A stretch of DNA of 33,038 nt from Geobacter sp. (GCA_009886055.1 VFJM01000025.1:1-33038), one strand, 5' to 3'; counted from the first letter of the stretch, positions 1-10,348 are shown. Notes: generated from the sequence alone by a model not told the origin. A program made the numbers and translations.

Positions 1-29
1 AGAATCTGAATACCTGAATTGTCGCTCAT
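1..29 (-). CDS. nuoF: 5' end of next nuo gene, probably NADH-quinone oxidoreductase subunit F (partial, runs off left edge)
   Basis: Reverse complement of 1-29 reads MSDNSGIQI from an ATG just downstream of nuoE; product inferred from nuo gene order only. Confidence 0.4.
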
Positions 30-56
30 GCGTTGTGTCCTCTAGCGTGAGTCCGC

Positions 57-569
57 TTAATCAAGCGGGAGTGCAGAATATTTGGCTACGATTTCGTCAA
101 CTTTCTGAACAGTCATCTTGCCGTAAGTATCATCATTGACCATGGCAAGCGGTGCCATACCACAGGCCCCCAAACAGGCAACCTCTTCAAAAGTGAAACG
201 CAGATCGGCGCTGGTTTCCGTATGAGCGATGTGTAAAAGGTTAAAAAAAGTTTCTTTAATCCTTTGAGCCCCCTGAACATGACAGGCGGTACCTACGCAG
301 ACACGGATGATAAACCGACCACGCGGCTTAAGATGAAACTGCGCATAAAAGGTAAGCACACCGTAGATCTGGCTGGGGTAGACATTCAGGCGCTCCGCAA
401 TATGATCGGCCACCGCACGCGGGATAAACCCGTACGCATCCTGGACGCCCTGCAGTACCGGCATCAGGTTGCCCGGCAAATCTATATATTTATCAATAAC
501 CTGATCGGCCTTTGCGAGGTCAACTTCCGGTTCCTGCTCTTCGGCCTGCTGCGCCACTACATCACTCAT
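57..569 (-). CDS. nuoE: NADH-quinone oxidoreductase subunit E ([2Fe-2S] thioredoxin-like)
   Basis: ORF has C..GTACHVQGA and EEVACLGACGMAPLAMVNDD motifs of NuoE. Start at 569 preferred over 578 because AAAGGAGA lies at a suitable distance. Confidence 0.92.
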   Translation of the reverse strand: MSDVVAQQAEEQEPEVDLAKADQVIDKYIDLPGNLMPVLQGVQDAYGFIPRAVADHIAERLNVYPSQIYGVLTFYAQFHLKPRGRFIIRVCVGTACHVQGAQRIKETFFNLLHIAHTETSADLRFTFEEVACLGACGMAPLAMVNDDTYGKMTVQKVDEIVAKYSALPLD

Positions 570-598
570 GCGCCCCATCTCCTTTGAATCGTGCGGAG

Positions 599-1771
599 TT
601 ATCTGTCAATTTCACCAAGAACGATGTCCAAGGTACCGATTACGGCCACCAGGTCGGCTATCATGGAACCTACGCTCATCTGTTCGATGGCCTGCAGATT
701 CACGAACGAAGGGGGACGTATCCTCAAACGCTCCGGCTTGTTTCCGCCGTCGCTGACGATATAGAAACCGAGCTCCCCTTTTGGAGCCTCCACGCCGTGG
801 TATACTTCCCCTTCCGGTGCAGCAAAGCCTTCCGAAGCTATCTTGAAGTGGTGGATCAGTCCCTCGATGCTGTTGTAGACATTTTCCTTCGGTGGATAGC
901 AGACCTGCGGACAGTCGGCCAGCACCGGTCCCGGCTTGAGTCTGTCAAGAGCCTGACGGACAATCTTGCAGGCTTCACGCATCTCGACCAGACGAACTTT
1001 ATATCGGTCAAACGTATCGCAGTTTTCACCGGTCGGCACCTTGAACTGGTACTTATCGTAACCGCTGTATGGATTATCGCGGCGAAGATCCCAATCGACA
1101 CCTGATCCCCGCAATGCAGGACCGGTGATGCCGATATCGATCGCATCTTCAGCAGAAATGACGCCGTTGCCGACCGTACGCTTGAGCCAGATCGGGTTGG
1201 TTGTCAAAAGGCCTTCATACTGATCGAGGTAGCCGGGCATAACGTCGATAAAATCGCCGACTTTTTTCACAAACTCATCCGGTACATCCTGCGAAAGACC
1301 ACCGACACGGAAGAAGTTCGATGTCATGCGCGCCCCGGAGATCAGTTCATAGATCTCCATGACCGTTTCGCGCTCACGGAATGCGTAGATAAAAACCGTC
1401 ATCGCACCGATATCGAGAGCATGGCAGGCCAGCCAGACCAGATGAGATTCAAGCCGGGTCAGCTCGGCCATGATTATCCTGATCGTTTCAGCGCGTTCGG
1501 GCACTTCGACCGCCATCAGCTTTTCAACTGTCAGGATATACCCCAGGTTGTTGCTCATAGGAGCCAGGTAATCGAGTCGGTCGGTCAGCGGCAGTATCTG
1601 ATGATAGGTACGGTGTTCAGACAGCTTTTCGACGCCGCGATGCAGGAAGCCGATATGAGGAGTAACCTTGACGATCACCTCGCCGTCAAGCTCGAGTACG
1701 AGCCGCAGAACCCCGTGGGTACTGGGGTGCTGCGGACCCATGTTTAGTGTCATTGTTTCAGTAGTAGCCAT
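599..1771 (-). CDS. nuoD: NADH-quinone oxidoreductase subunit D (49 kDa)
   Basis: MNMGPQHPSTHGVLRLVLELDGE..., HIGFLHRGVEKL, C-terminal IGTLDIVLGEIDR typical of NuoD. Confidence 0.96.
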   Translation of the reverse strand: MATTETMTLNMGPQHPSTHGVLRLVLELDGEVIVKVTPHIGFLHRGVEKLSEHRTYHQILPLTDRLDYLAPMSNNLGYILTVEKLMAVEVPERAETIRIIMAELTRLESHLVWLACHALDIGAMTVFIYAFRERETVMEIYELISGARMTSNFFRVGGLSQDVPDEFVKKVGDFIDVMPGYLDQYEGLLTTNPIWLKRTVGNGVISAEDAIDIGITGPALRGSGVDWDLRRDNPYSGYDKYQFKVPTGENCDTFDRYKVRLVEMREACKIVRQALDRLKPGPVLADCPQVCYPPKENVYNSIEGLIHHFKIASEGFAAPEGEVYHGVEAPKGELGFYIVSDGGNKPERLRIRPPSFVNLQAIEQMSVGSMIADLVAVIGTLDIVLGEIDR

Positions 1772-1815
1772 GTATCGCCTCTTCTATGATCGAATTACAG
1801 AACGATGTAGTAAAA

Positions 1816-2304
1816 CTATGACAAACGCCCTTTATAGGGTTCACGGTCAGGGCCTTGCAGCGGATAATCCTTGCGGAGCGGGTGCCCCACCCAGTCATCT
1901 GTCATGAGGATACGCCGGAGATCGGGATGTCCGCTGAACGTAATTCCGAACAGGTCATAGACTTCACGCTCGAGCCAGTTGGCCGTTTTCCACACCTGGG
2001 TTGCCGTCGGGACAGTGCACTCAACTTCGGTAACCGGCGTTTTGATGCGCAAACGATCCTTGTTGGGAATTGAGTAGAGCTGGTAGACCATCATGAAACG
2101 CTCTTCTTTCTTCCCCAAATAATCAACTGCAGTAAGGTCGGTAAGCAGGTTGTACTGAAGAGACTGCTTGAGGAACGAAAGGATTTCAATAATAGCATCC
2201 TTCGCTACGGTTACCGTCACTTCTCCCCTGAATTCGACGACATCGATGATCGAAGCGGAGAACTTTTCCTTCAGTTTCAGTACTGCACGATTGTTTTCTG
2301 CCAT
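1816..2304 (-). CDS. nuoC: NADH-quinone oxidoreductase subunit C (30 kDa); alternative start 2352
   Basis: REVYDLFGITFSGHPDLRRILMTDDWVGHPLRKDYPL signature of NuoC. Confidence 0.94.
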   Translation of the reverse strand: MAENNRAVLKLKEKFSASIIDVVEFRGEVTVTVAKDAIIEILSFLKQSLQYNLLTDLTAVDYLGKKEERFMMVYQLYSIPNKDRLRIKTPVTEVECTVPTATQVWKTANWLEREVYDLFGITFSGHPDLRRILMTDDWVGHPLRKDYPLQGPDREPYKGRLS

Positions 2305-2359
2305 GATATCCAACCCTTTTGTGGGATTTGTGTATACGTTCGTTGAAAGCACCGAGAGA

Positions 2360-2875
2360 TCAGGCGGCTTCAGGAATATAGCGTTCGCCCAAGCCGATGG
2401 CGGAACCGAATGAGTTACGTTCCTTCATAATCTTGTCCTGCAGCTTCATCAGGCCGAACAGAAGCGCCTCGGGACGCGGAGGACAACCGGGGATATAGAC
2501 ATCAACCGGCAGCGCCTCATCGATACCCTGCACAACACTGTAGGTGTCGAATATCCCGCCGGAGCAGGCGCAGGCGCCCATGGCAATAACCCATTTCGGC
2601 TCGGGCATCTGCTCATAGACCGTCCTGATGACCGGCAGCATCTTTTTGGTAACCGTCCCGGCAATGATGATACAGTCTGCCTGGCGGGGTGATGCGCGGA
2701 ATATGATGCCGAAGCGATCCAGGTCATTGTGGGAGGCGCCGGTAGCCATCATCTCGATAGCACAGCAGGCCAGACCAAAGGTCATCGGCCAGATGGATGA
2801 CTTCCGGGACCAGTTAACCAAGAGGTCCAGTGACGTGGTGATAACGTTATCGCCAAGCGGATTGTCTACTCCCAT
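2360..2875 (-). CDS. nuoB: NADH-quinone oxidoreductase subunit B
   Basis: [57 protein letters not shown]. Confidence 0.97.
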   Translation of the reverse strand: MGVDNPLGDNVITTSLDLLVNWSRKSSIWPMTFGLACCAIEMMATGASHNDLDRFGIIFRASPRQADCIIIAGTVTKKMLPVIRTVYEQMPEPKWVIAMGACACSGGIFDTYSVVQGIDEALPVDVYIPGCPPRPEALLFGLMKLQDKIMKERNSFGSAIGLGERYIPEAA

Positions 2876-3222
2876 TCCAGCGCTCCTTTTTTCCAGACAT
2901 AAATATAACCGACGAAAAGAATGACAATGAAAACTCCCATCTCAACCAGGCCGAAAACCCCCAGCTTCTTGTAGAGAATGGCCCATGGGTAGAGGAACAC
3001 CGCTTCAATATCGAAGAGGATGAACATCATTGCAATCAGATAGAACTTGATCGAATAACGTTCACGGGCGGTCCCGACAGGATCACAACCACTTTCGTAC
3101 GGCTGCAGCTTCAACTTTGACGGCTTTTTCTGGCCAATCAACGATGACATGACAAGGGATACAAGCCCGAAACCTATTGCCACGATTACTAAAAGTAGTA
3201 TTGGCAGGTATGCACCAAGCAT
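2866..3222 (-). CDS. nuoA: NADH-quinone oxidoreductase subunit A
   Basis: [40 protein letters not shown] is the NuoA signature; short overlap with nuoB. Confidence 0.96.
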   Translation of the reverse strand: MLGAYLPILLLVIVAIGFGLVSLVMSSLIGQKKPSKLKLQPYESGCDPVGTARERYSIKFYLIAMMFILFDIEAVFLYPWAILYKKLGVFGLVEMGVFIVILFVGYIYVWKKGALEWE

Positions 3223-3269
3223 TAAAATCCTCCTTACTTCGGACGGTATACTGTATACAAACGTTGCAT

Positions 3270-3298
3270 TAAATAGGCTGTTTGTATTTCTTTGTCAA
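3270..3298 (-). promoter_or_regulatory. Candidate sigma70-like promoter for the nuo operon
   Basis: Minus strand TTGACA-N17-TATTTA about 50 bp upstream of nuoA start; -35 perfect, -10 weak. Confidence 0.4.
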
Positions 3299-3457
3299 CT
3301 GTTTTTTTACCCCTGCTAAAACCGGGAAAAGAGGACGGAACCCTCTAAATTACAAATAAAATTACTGCTTTACCATTGACATCAGCGGATAGTGTGTGGT
3401 AAATACGCCACTCTGTCAGACTCATTCACCCATCTATTTTCGACACGAGGTACACCT

Positions 3458-4744
3458 ATGAATCACGAACGCTCCAGCTTTCTTTTTCGGCAGGCACAGG
3501 CAGTCATTCCAGGCGGCGTCAACAGCCCCGTACGCGCCTTCAAGTCGGTAGGCGCCGACCCGCTCTTCATCAAGAAGGGGTCCGGCAGCCATATATATGA
3601 CGAAGACGGCAACGCCTTTATTGATTATGTCGGCTCGTGGGGACCGATGATTGTCGGTCATTGTCACCCCGACATCATTACAGCGGTTCAGGACACCATG
3701 ACCAGCGGAGCCAGCTTCGGCGCGCCGACGGAACGGGAGACGACTCTTGCCAACATGGTAATAGACGCGGTTCCTTCCATCGAAATGGTGCGTATGGTCA
3801 GCTCCGGTACCGAAGCGACGATGAGTGCCATCCGGCTTGCCCGCGGCTACACCGGGCGAGATAAAATCCTGAAGTTTTCCGGCTGTTATCACGGTCACGC
3901 CGATTCCCTGCTGGTCAAGGCCGGCTCCGGCGCCGCCACCTTCGGCGTGCCAGACTCTCCCGGCGTTCCGGCTGAGGTTGCCAGACTCACGCTGACCGCT
4001 GAATTCAATTCGCTTGATTCGGTCAGGAAGCTGGTTGCCGAAAACAGAAGCAGCATCGCCTGCATTATCGTAGAACCGGTTGCCGGAAACATGGGAACAG
4101 TCCTCCCACGCGAGGGCTTTTTGGAAGGTCTTCGGGAAATATGCACCAATGAAGGGATAGTATTGATTTTTGACGAAGTCATGTCCGGCTTCCGCGTCGC
4201 CTACGGCGGCGTTCAGGAGCTGTACGGCGTCACTCCGGACATGACCACTCTGGGCAAGATCATCGGCGGCGGCCTTCCGGTTGGAGCTTTTGGCGGAAAG
4301 CGCGAAATCATGGAGAAGCTCTCGCCATCCGGCGGGGTTTATCAGGCAGGTACCCTCTCCGGCAACCCGCTTGCCATGTCGGCGGGGATCGCAACACTGA
4401 ATATTCTCAAGCAGCCCGGTTTCTACGAAGCACTGGAAGAAAAGAGCCGTGCGGTTGCCGAAGGGATCGCTGCGGCGGCCGGGAAGGCCGGGTATCCGAT
4501 CTACTCGACCCGCGTCGGCAGCATGTTTTGCGCCTTTTTCAGCAAAGGTGAAGTACATGACTGGCCGACTGCCAGTCAGTGCGACACCAAAGCCTTTGCA
4601 AAATATTTCCTCGCCATGCTGGATGAAGGGGTCTATTTGGCACCTTCCCAATTCGAGACCGCTTTCGTTTCAGCCGCCCACAGCGAGTCAGACATCGAAA
4701 AAACGATTGCAGCGGCGGCCAGATGTTTCAAGCTGATCGCGTGA
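3458..4744 (+). CDS. hemL: Glutamate-1-semialdehyde 2,1-aminomutase
   Basis: [26 protein letters not shown]-lysine region [21 protein letters not shown] at 3458 gives the canonical N-terminus. Confidence 0.96.
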   Translation: MNHERSSFLFRQAQAVIPGGVNSPVRAFKSVGADPLFIKKGSGSHIYDEDGNAFIDYVGSWGPMIVGHCHPDIITAVQDTMTSGASFGAPTERETTLANMVIDAVPSIEMVRMVSSGTEATMSAIRLARGYTGRDKILKFSGCYHGHADSLLVKAGSGAATFGVPDSPGVPAEVARLTLTAEFNSLDSVRKLVAENRSSIACIIVEPVAGNMGTVLPREGFLEGLREICTNEGIVLIFDEVMSGFRVAYGGVQELYGVTPDMTTLGKIIGGGLPVGAFGGKREIMEKLSPSGGVYQAGTLSGNPLAMSAGIATLNILKQPGFYEALEEKSRAVAEGIAAAAGKAGYPIYSTRVGSMFCAFFSKGEVHDWPTASQCDTKAFAKYFLAMLDEGVYLAPSQFETAFVSAAHSESDIEKTIAAAARCFKLIA

Positions 4745-4829
4745 CTCATGTTCTCATTTCTGTTTGACATATCAACGGCACCTGTGGTAAGGAATACCGG
4801 TTTTGTGCCGCTGTCGATACCGACATCTC

Positions 4830-5072
4830 ATGGCCGGTAACAATCGCCAGCTCTTTCAGAGCCTTGCGATGGTTTCCAGTATGGGCATCTCCGTTGTTCT
4901 GGCGATTGCCATCGGAGTCTGGTTCGGCCTGACCCTTGACCGCTGGCTCGGCACGAAACCCTGGTTCTTTTATATTTTTCTGTTCATCGGGATTGCCGCC
5001 GGTTTCAAGAATGTGTACGTTATCGCCGGCAGGGAGATCCGCAAAAGTGATGATAACGATCAACGAGGATAA
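4830..5072 (+). CDS. AtpZ/AtpI-family small membrane protein preceding ATP synthase Fo genes
   Basis: Two predicted TM helices, GVWFGLTLDRWLGTKPWFFYIFLFIGIAAGFKNVY typical of AtpZ/AtpI; start set at MAGNNRQ. Confidence 0.75.
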   Translation: MAGNNRQLFQSLAMVSSMGISVVLAIAIGVWFGLTLDRWLGTKPWFFYIFLFIGIAAGFKNVYVIAGREIRKSDDNDQRG

Positions 5073-5430
5073 CCTCTTTGCTGTCATCATCAAGGGGAGC
5101 CTGGGGTTAGTGGCTTTTCTGACACTGGCCGGATGGACTCTGTTTTCACGACAAGTCGGTTTGGGCGTTCTGGCCGGCGGATGTATCGCGATAGTTAATT
5201 TTGTCTGGATTCGTAACGTACTGCAGCGCGTTCTCGGGCAGCTGCCCGCCAAGGCGACAGCGTACGCTCAGCTCCGCTTTATTGCCCGTTTGAGCGTGAC
5301 CGGGCTGCTGCTCTATTTTATCATTACCTCCGGATGGTTTTCACTGGCCGGATTATTGGTCGGGCTCTCCGTTATTGTAATAAACATAATCGCACTTTCA
5401 CTTTACAGCGCCCTGCGCGCAGGAGGTTAG
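5050..5430 (+). CDS. ATP synthase subunit I-like membrane protein
   Basis: ~126-aa four-TM protein overlapping the AtpZ-like gene and immediately preceding atpB; start at MITINEDN. Confidence 0.7.
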   Translation: MITINEDNLFAVIIKGSLGLVAFLTLAGWTLFSRQVGLGVLAGGCIAIVNFVWIRNVLQRVLGQLPAKATAYAQLRFIARLSVTGLLLYFIITSGWFSLAGLLVGLSVIVINIIALSLYSALRAGG

Positions 5431-5434
5431 CTCC

Positions 5435-6124
5435 ATGGTTCACCCGTTACTTTTTCTCGAATTTTTCCGCAAGCTGCTTGCTCCTCTCCATATAACCGGA
5501 GCAAGTGCCGATGCGATCGCCTATACCTGGCTGATCATCGTGCTGCTGCTGGTTCTTTCGCTGCTGGCCACTGCAGCGCTCAAATCGATTCCAGGCGGGT
5601 TGCAGAACTTCATGGAAACCGTTATCGGCGGCATTGAAACCATGATCGTCGACACGATGGGAGAACATGGGCGCCCCTTTTTCCCGCTGATCGCCACGCT
5701 CGCAATCTTCGTGCTTGTATCCAACCTGATCGGCCTGATACCCGGCTTCTTTCCGCCGACCGCCAATATCAACACGACCGCAGCCTGCGCAGTCATCGTC
5801 TTCGTCTCCACCCATGTGGTAGGGATCAAGCATCACGGCCTGGGCTATATAAAGCACTTCCTCGGACCCATCGCCTGGCTGGCTCCGGTCATGTTCTTCA
5901 TCGAAGTCATCGGCCACCTCTCCCGCCCTGTTTCACTGACGCTGCGTCTGTTCGGCAACATGAACGGCCATGAGCTCGTACTGATGATTTTCTTCGGCCT
6001 GGCGCCGTTCCTCGTACCGCTGCCGATGATGCTGATGGGCGTACTGGTTTCCTTCATCCAGGCTTTCGTATTCATGCTCCTGGCCATGATCTACATCCAG
6101 GGTTCGCTGGAGCACGCACATTAA
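5435..6124 (+). CDS. atpB: ATP synthase Fo subunit a
   Basis: [17 protein letters not shown] and [22 protein letters not shown] are subunit a signatures. Confidence 0.95.
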   Translation: MVHPLLFLEFFRKLLAPLHITGASADAIAYTWLIIVLLLVLSLLATAALKSIPGGLQNFMETVIGGIETMIVDTMGEHGRPFFPLIATLAIFVLVSNLIGLIPGFFPPTANINTTAACAVIVFVSTHVVGIKHHGLGYIKHFLGPIAWLAPVMFFIEVIGHLSRPVSLTLRLFGNMNGHELVLMIFFGLAPFLVPLPMMLMGVLVSFIQAFVFMLLAMIYIQGSLEHAH

Positions 6125-6125
6125 T

Positions 6126-6175
6126 AAGTTAGAAATCATTTTCTGCGGTTTATGCAAAAATGATTTCGTTAACGC
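6126..6175 (+). repeat. Imperfect inverted-repeat intergenic element, copy 1 (sense orientation, directly after atpB)
   Basis: GAAATCATTTT (6132-6142) / AAAATGATTTC (6157-6167), 14-nt loop, flanked by GTTA and TAAC; clearly similar to copy 2 at 14274-14326. Confidence 0.65.
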
Positions 6176-6257
6176 ACTTATCCCCTTGCGGGACTAATTT
6201 TTAATCTCAGATACTCCTATACTGTTTAGGAGACAAAACCATACGGAGGTAGTAAAG

Positions 6258-6533
6258 ATGAGCTTTTTCACGATGTGCGTTCTGGCAGCAGGTATTGGTA
6301 TGGCACTGGGCACCATAGGCACCGGCATTGGCCAGGGTCTCGCAGTAAAAAGCGCCGTAGAAGGCGTTTCCCGTAACCCCGGCGCGTCCGGCAAAATCCT
6401 GACCACGATGATGATCGGTCTGGCCATGATCGAGTCACTGGCAATCTATGCACTGGTTGTCTGCCTGATCATCCTGTTCGCCAACCCTTACAAGGACATC
6501 GCTCTTAAACTGGCTGAAACTGTTGCCAAGTAA
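6258..6533 (+). CDS. atpE: ATP synthase Fo subunit c
   Basis: Hairpin loop SAVEGVSRNPGASG and MIGLAMIESLAIYALV with the ion-binding Glu; good RBS GGAGG upstream. Confidence 0.95.
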   Translation: MSFFTMCVLAAGIGMALGTIGTGIGQGLAVKSAVEGVSRNPGASGKILTTMMIGLAMIESLAIYALVVCLIILFANPYKDIALKLAETVAK

Positions 6534-6564
6534 CTTCTGAACCAGGCAACAACGGCAGAAAGTA

Positions 6565-6592
6565 AAAGGGCATCCACGTGTGGATGCCCTTT
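6565..6592. terminator. Bidirectional hairpin terminator between convergent atpE and lipoprotein gene
   Basis: Perfect 12-bp stem AAAGGGCATCCA / TGGATGCCCTTT with CGTG loop between two convergent genes. Confidence 0.85.
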
Positions 6593-6629
6593 CTCGTTTC
6601 ATATATGCGATTTACGTGGCGTATTTCAG

Positions 6630-7400
6630 TTATTCGTCGTCCTTCAGCATCCCTTCAACCCCATCCGATTCGGCACTTTCTGCGATATCTCCCGACACCT
6701 GCAGCATCAATGCTCTGGCCCAATAGCGGTACTTCACCCCCCGTTCAAGAGCGGCGTCAACATACTCGTTCCCTTTCAGCAGTTCCCTGTTAAGCGGCTC
6801 GTAAGAGCGGGCTGTCGCAGCTGATGAGCGATACAGGTTGTATCCGAGCAGACGCCCCGCTATCTGGGGTTGTGAGGAAATGTGAAGCTTTATCTCCGCA
6901 GGTAATGACTCGATTTTCAAGACGGGGGCGGGAAGTGGCTGAGTAACCCGGACATCCGAAGTCGTGAATGGAGCGCCGTCAATACGATCCTCTGTGAATG
7001 GAACGATGCTGTACGAATATGCGTTCCCTGCAGTCACGTCACTGTCAAGCAGTATCAGACGGTTTCCAGAGCGCTGGGTCGTGGCTGGCAGATGATCGAG
7101 GTAGAGCGTCAGAAACGGGCTGTAATCGGTCGTACAGGAGCGGCAGACATCTTTCCGGTCAGCTTCGGCCGCCCTCCTGCTGATTTTTACGCCAGCCACA
7201 CCCTTCACGGGCCGCCCGGCCCGATCCTTGTCGGGAAGAGCAAATTGAAGCTTTACAACGGAACCGCTCTGCAGCGCAGTAACAGCTGCCGGTGCCGCCG
7301 GGATCAGCATGTCAGGATAGATCAACGCCCCTTTCCTGCCGCAGGCAGTTGCCATCAGCGACAAACCAACGACCAGCGCCGTGCGGCCGAACCGGCTCAT
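6630..7400 (-). CDS. Lipoprotein with LptM/YifL-like lipobox motif
   Basis: Signal peptide with MATACGRKGALIYPD (lipobox Cys followed by G-x-K-G-x-L-x-x-P), then beta-rich fibronectin-like region. Confidence 0.65.
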   Translation of the reverse strand: MSRFGRTALVVGLSLMATACGRKGALIYPDMLIPAAPAAVTALQSGSVVKLQFALPDKDRAGRPVKGVAGVKISRRAAEADRKDVCRSCTTDYSPFLTLYLDHLPATTQRSGNRLILLDSDVTAGNAYSYSIVPFTEDRIDGAPFTTSDVRVTQPLPAPVLKIESLPAEIKLHISSQPQIAGRLLGYNLYRSSAATARSYEPLNRELLKGNEYVDAALERGVKYRYWARALMLQVSGDIAESAESDGVEGMLKDDE

Positions 7401-8092
7401 TTTTTCACCTCGGCCGGCAATACAGCGTCCAGTTTTATCTCGAATGTTCCCGCAGGTGATGAAAAACGGACCCTGTCTGCCTGAATATCACTGATTCTAG
7501 CGCCCGAAACGACAGCACCTTCCTTGAGCAGAAAGCCGTTGACAATCGCCCTTCTCCCTGCGCGCTCGTCCTGCCAGGCAATACCGGACAGTTTGATGTC
7601 AGCAGGCGCCTGCACGGTTTGAACAGGCTGCGCTGGAGAAGACGGCTGGACCATCCCCTGCTTTTTCGAGCGACGCCCTTCACGCGGCGAAGAATAGTCG
7701 TCTCCAACCGGTTCTGTTATTTTTGGTGCAGCCGGAACAGCCGGCGACGGCGCTGCAGGCGGCGCGGCCACCGCCGGCTGCTGAGACTGAGGCGTCACCG
7801 GAACGGGCGGCGGCACGGCTGGAGGGTTTACGGGAGCAGGGAGCGGCGGTGCGGCCGGGCGAGTTACCGCGACGCTCTTCTTGCCGTTTCCGCGGAGCAT
7901 AAACCAGGTGCCCGCACCTGTCACCAGCGATGCCACAACGATAAGCAGCACGGTTTTCCAGATTCTGCCCCGCGCCTTTGGCTGTTTCCGTTCCTGAAAC
8001 AGAGCGCCGGAAATACTGACCCTTCCATCCGGACCGGTTTTTTTGTTTTTTTCATGTTCTATTTTTTTCAGGGCATCAAGAATATAACTCAT
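7397..8092 (-). CDS. General secretion pathway protein B-like (GspB/ExeB)
   Basis: MSYILDALKKIEHEK N-terminus, one TM, Pro/Ala-rich linker, C-terminal LSGIAWQDERAGRRAIVNGFLLKEGAVV. Confidence 0.8.
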   Translation of the reverse strand: MSYILDALKKIEHEKNKKTGPDGRVSISGALFQERKQPKARGRIWKTVLLIVVASLVTGAGTWFMLRGNGKKSVAVTRPAAPPLPAPVNPPAVPPPVPVTPQSQQPAVAAPPAAPSPAVPAAPKITEPVGDDYSSPREGRRSKKQGMVQPSSPAQPVQTVQAPADIKLSGIAWQDERAGRRAIVNGFLLKEGAVVSGARISDIQADRVRFSSPAGTFEIKLDAVLPAEVKK

Positions 8093-8101
8093 ACTGTCAG
8101 G

Positions 8102-8965
8102 TCACTTTCCGGCAAACAGCCAACGCGAAATACGGTACCAGAGCCCTTCACGCTCGTCAACCGGCTGAAGCTCACTGATAACCTCCGCAGCAATCGAAGG
8201 AGAAACGGAGCGGATTTCCTGGGTCCAGGCCATAACCAGCGCCTGTTCACACGCGACATTTATCAACCGGGGAATGCCGTGCGAGAAACGATAGATACGC
8301 CTGACCGCAGCAGGTGAAAAAATCTCCGGGATCCGGCTGCCGGATATGTTGATACGGTGATTGATGTAATGGGTCGTGTCATCAAGTTTCATCGGCGTAA
8401 GACGGCAGCGCACGGTAATGCGCTGGTTAAGCTGGCGCAGGTCGTGTCGCCGGAGGATACCGTTCAACTCCGGTTGTCCCGCCAGTATGATCTGGATCAG
8501 CTTGTCCCGTTCGGTCTCCAGATTGGAGATCATACGCACCTGTTCCAGCACGTCCGGTTCCAGATTCTGCGCTTCATCGATGACGAGAACGACCGTCCGC
8601 CCCGCGCTATGCTCCTCAATCAGAAAGCGGTTGAGCGCGTCCAGATACCCGGAGCGATTCTGCTCACCTCCCTCCACGCCAAACTCCCGGCAGATAGCGG
8701 CCAGAAGCTGCTCGCCTGACATGCAGGGGTTAAAGATAAGGGCGCTTGTGTACTTCTCCGGATCAAGCTGGGTTAACAGCGTACGGAGCATCGTTGTCTT
8801 TCCGGTTCCGACTTCCCCCGTCAGGGCGATGAAACCGGCATGGCTATCGACGCCGTACAGCAGTCGGGCAAACGCCTCGCGGTGAATACTGCTCAGAAAC
8901 ACAAAGCGGGGATTCGGGGTAATCGTGAATGGCTTTTCAGAAAAGCCGAAAAAGTCACAATACAT
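8102..8965 (-). CDS. ExeA/GspA-like AAA ATPase
   Basis: MYCDFFGFSEKPFTITPNPRFVFLSSIHREAFARLLYGV, Walker A TGEVGTGKTT, Walker B TVVLVIDEAQNL. Confidence 0.85.
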   Translation of the reverse strand: MYCDFFGFSEKPFTITPNPRFVFLSSIHREAFARLLYGVDSHAGFIALTGEVGTGKTTMLRTLLTQLDPEKYTSALIFNPCMSGEQLLAAICREFGVEGGEQNRSGYLDALNRFLIEEHSAGRTVVLVIDEAQNLEPDVLEQVRMISNLETERDKLIQIILAGQPELNGILRRHDLRQLNQRITVRCRLTPMKLDDTTHYINHRINISGSRIPEIFSPAAVRRIYRFSHGIPRLINVACEQALVMAWTQEIRSVSPSIAAEVISELQPVDEREGLWYRISRWLFAGK

Positions 8966-8971
8966 CGCTGG

Positions 8972-10348
8972 TCAGTTTCCCGCTCTCACGTTCTGAATTT
9001 CACTCCATACGCGCTCACGAGCCGTTCCACCCGGGATATTACGGGCATTGACACTGGCCTCAACGGTAATGCATTCAAAGATATCATTGTCGATCCTGGC
9101 GGAGAAGAGTTTCCATTCCTCGAGCGACAGCTCGGTAATATCCTTCTTGTTTTTCACACAGTACGCGACCGACTTACCGACCGCCTCGTGGGCATCACGG
9201 AAGGCGAGCCCCTTCCGCACCAGATAATCGGCGACATCAGTGGCCGTCGAGAACCCCTGCCCCGCTGCCGTGCGCATGCTTTCCGTGTTGACCCGCATTT
9301 CACGGATCATATCGGCAAAGATCTTGAGGCTCCCCTTGACCGTGTCAATCGTATCAAAGAGCGGCTCCTTGTCTTCCTGCATATCCTTGTTGTAGGCGAG
9401 CGGAAGAGCCTTCATGGTCGTTAGGAGCGCCATCAGATTGCCGTAGACACGGCCGGTCTTGCCCCGCACCAGTTCCGGCACATCCGGGTTCTTCTTCTGT
9501 GGCATGATTGATGATCCGGTACAGAACCCGTCCGACAGTTCGATGAATTGAAATGCACTGGTCGACCAGAGAATCAACTCTTCCGAAAAGCGGGAGAGAT
9601 GCATCATCAGAATTGATGAGTCCGCCAGAAACTCCAGGGCGAAGTCCCGGTCGGAAACCGCGTCCAGCGAGTTGCGGGTGATCGCCGGAAAACCGAGCTG
9701 CTCGGCAACATATTCACGGTCGATCGGAAAGGTCGTGCCGGCCAGCGCGCCTGCTCCCAGCGGGAGAACGTTGACCCGCTTGAGGCAGTCATCCAGCCGC
9801 CCCTTGTCGCGTTTGAACATCTCGACATACGCCATCAGGTGATGGGCAAACAGGATCGGCTGGGCGGTCTGCAGATGGGTGAAACCGGGCATAAGCGTAT
9901 CCATGTTGGCCTCTGCCTGGGTCAGCAGGGCATCGATCAGCAGGTCGAGATAGGTTGTTATCTGAACGGTCTCATCCCGCAGGTAGAGGCGGATATCCAG
10001 CGCCACCTGATCGTTGCGTGAACGGCCGGTGTGCAGACGCTTCCCCGCTTCACCGATCGCGGCGGAGAGCCGCGCTTCGATGTTCATATGGATATCTTCG
10101 AGGCTGATGGAAAAATCGAACTCCCCCGCCTCGATCTGCTCCAGGATTTTACGCAGACCGTGGACGATCTGCTCGACGTCTTCGAGCGGGATGATCCCCT
10201 GTTTACCCAGCATGCGGGCATGGGCGACCGATCCGCGTATGTCCTGGTGATAGAGGCGCTTGTCGAATTGGATAGAGGAGGTGAACTCCTCGACGAATTT
10301 ATCGGTGGGCTGGGTGAAGCGGCCGCCCCAGAGCTTATCTTTTGACAT
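8972..10348 (-). CDS. argH: Argininosuccinate lyase
   Basis: [41 protein letters not shown] signature. Confidence 0.97.
   Translation of the reverse strand: MSKDKLWGGRFTQPTDKFVEEFTSSIQFDKRLYHQDIRGSVAHARMLGKQGIIPLEDVEQIVHGLRKILEQIEAGEFDFSISLEDIHMNIEARLSAAIGEAGKRLHTGRSRNDQVALDIRLYLRDETVQITTYLDLLIDALLTQAEANMDTLMPGFTHLQTAQPILFAHHLMAYVEMFKRDKGRLDDCLKRVNVLPLGAGALAGTTFPIDREYVAEQLGFPAITRNSLDAVSDRDFALEFLADSSILMMHLSRFSEELILWSTSAFQFIELSDGFCTGSSIMPQKKNPDVPELVRGKTGRVYGNLMALLTTMKALPLAYNKDMQEDKEPLFDTIDTVKGSLKIFADMIREMRVNTESMRTAAGQGFSTATDVADYLVRKGLAFRDAHEAVGKSVAYCVKNKKDITELSLEEWKLFSARIDNDIFECITVEASVNARNIPGGTARERVWSEIQNVRAGN

Noticed and set aside
3434-4651. 405-aa minus-strand ORF opposite hemL
   Set aside because: Fully antisense to a clear hemL; low-complexity composition and no recognisable motif. 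Shadow ORF from codon bias.
7619-8317. 232-aa Arg-rich plus-strand ORF
   Set aside because: Arises opposite the Pro/Ala-rich GspB linker; composition artefact.
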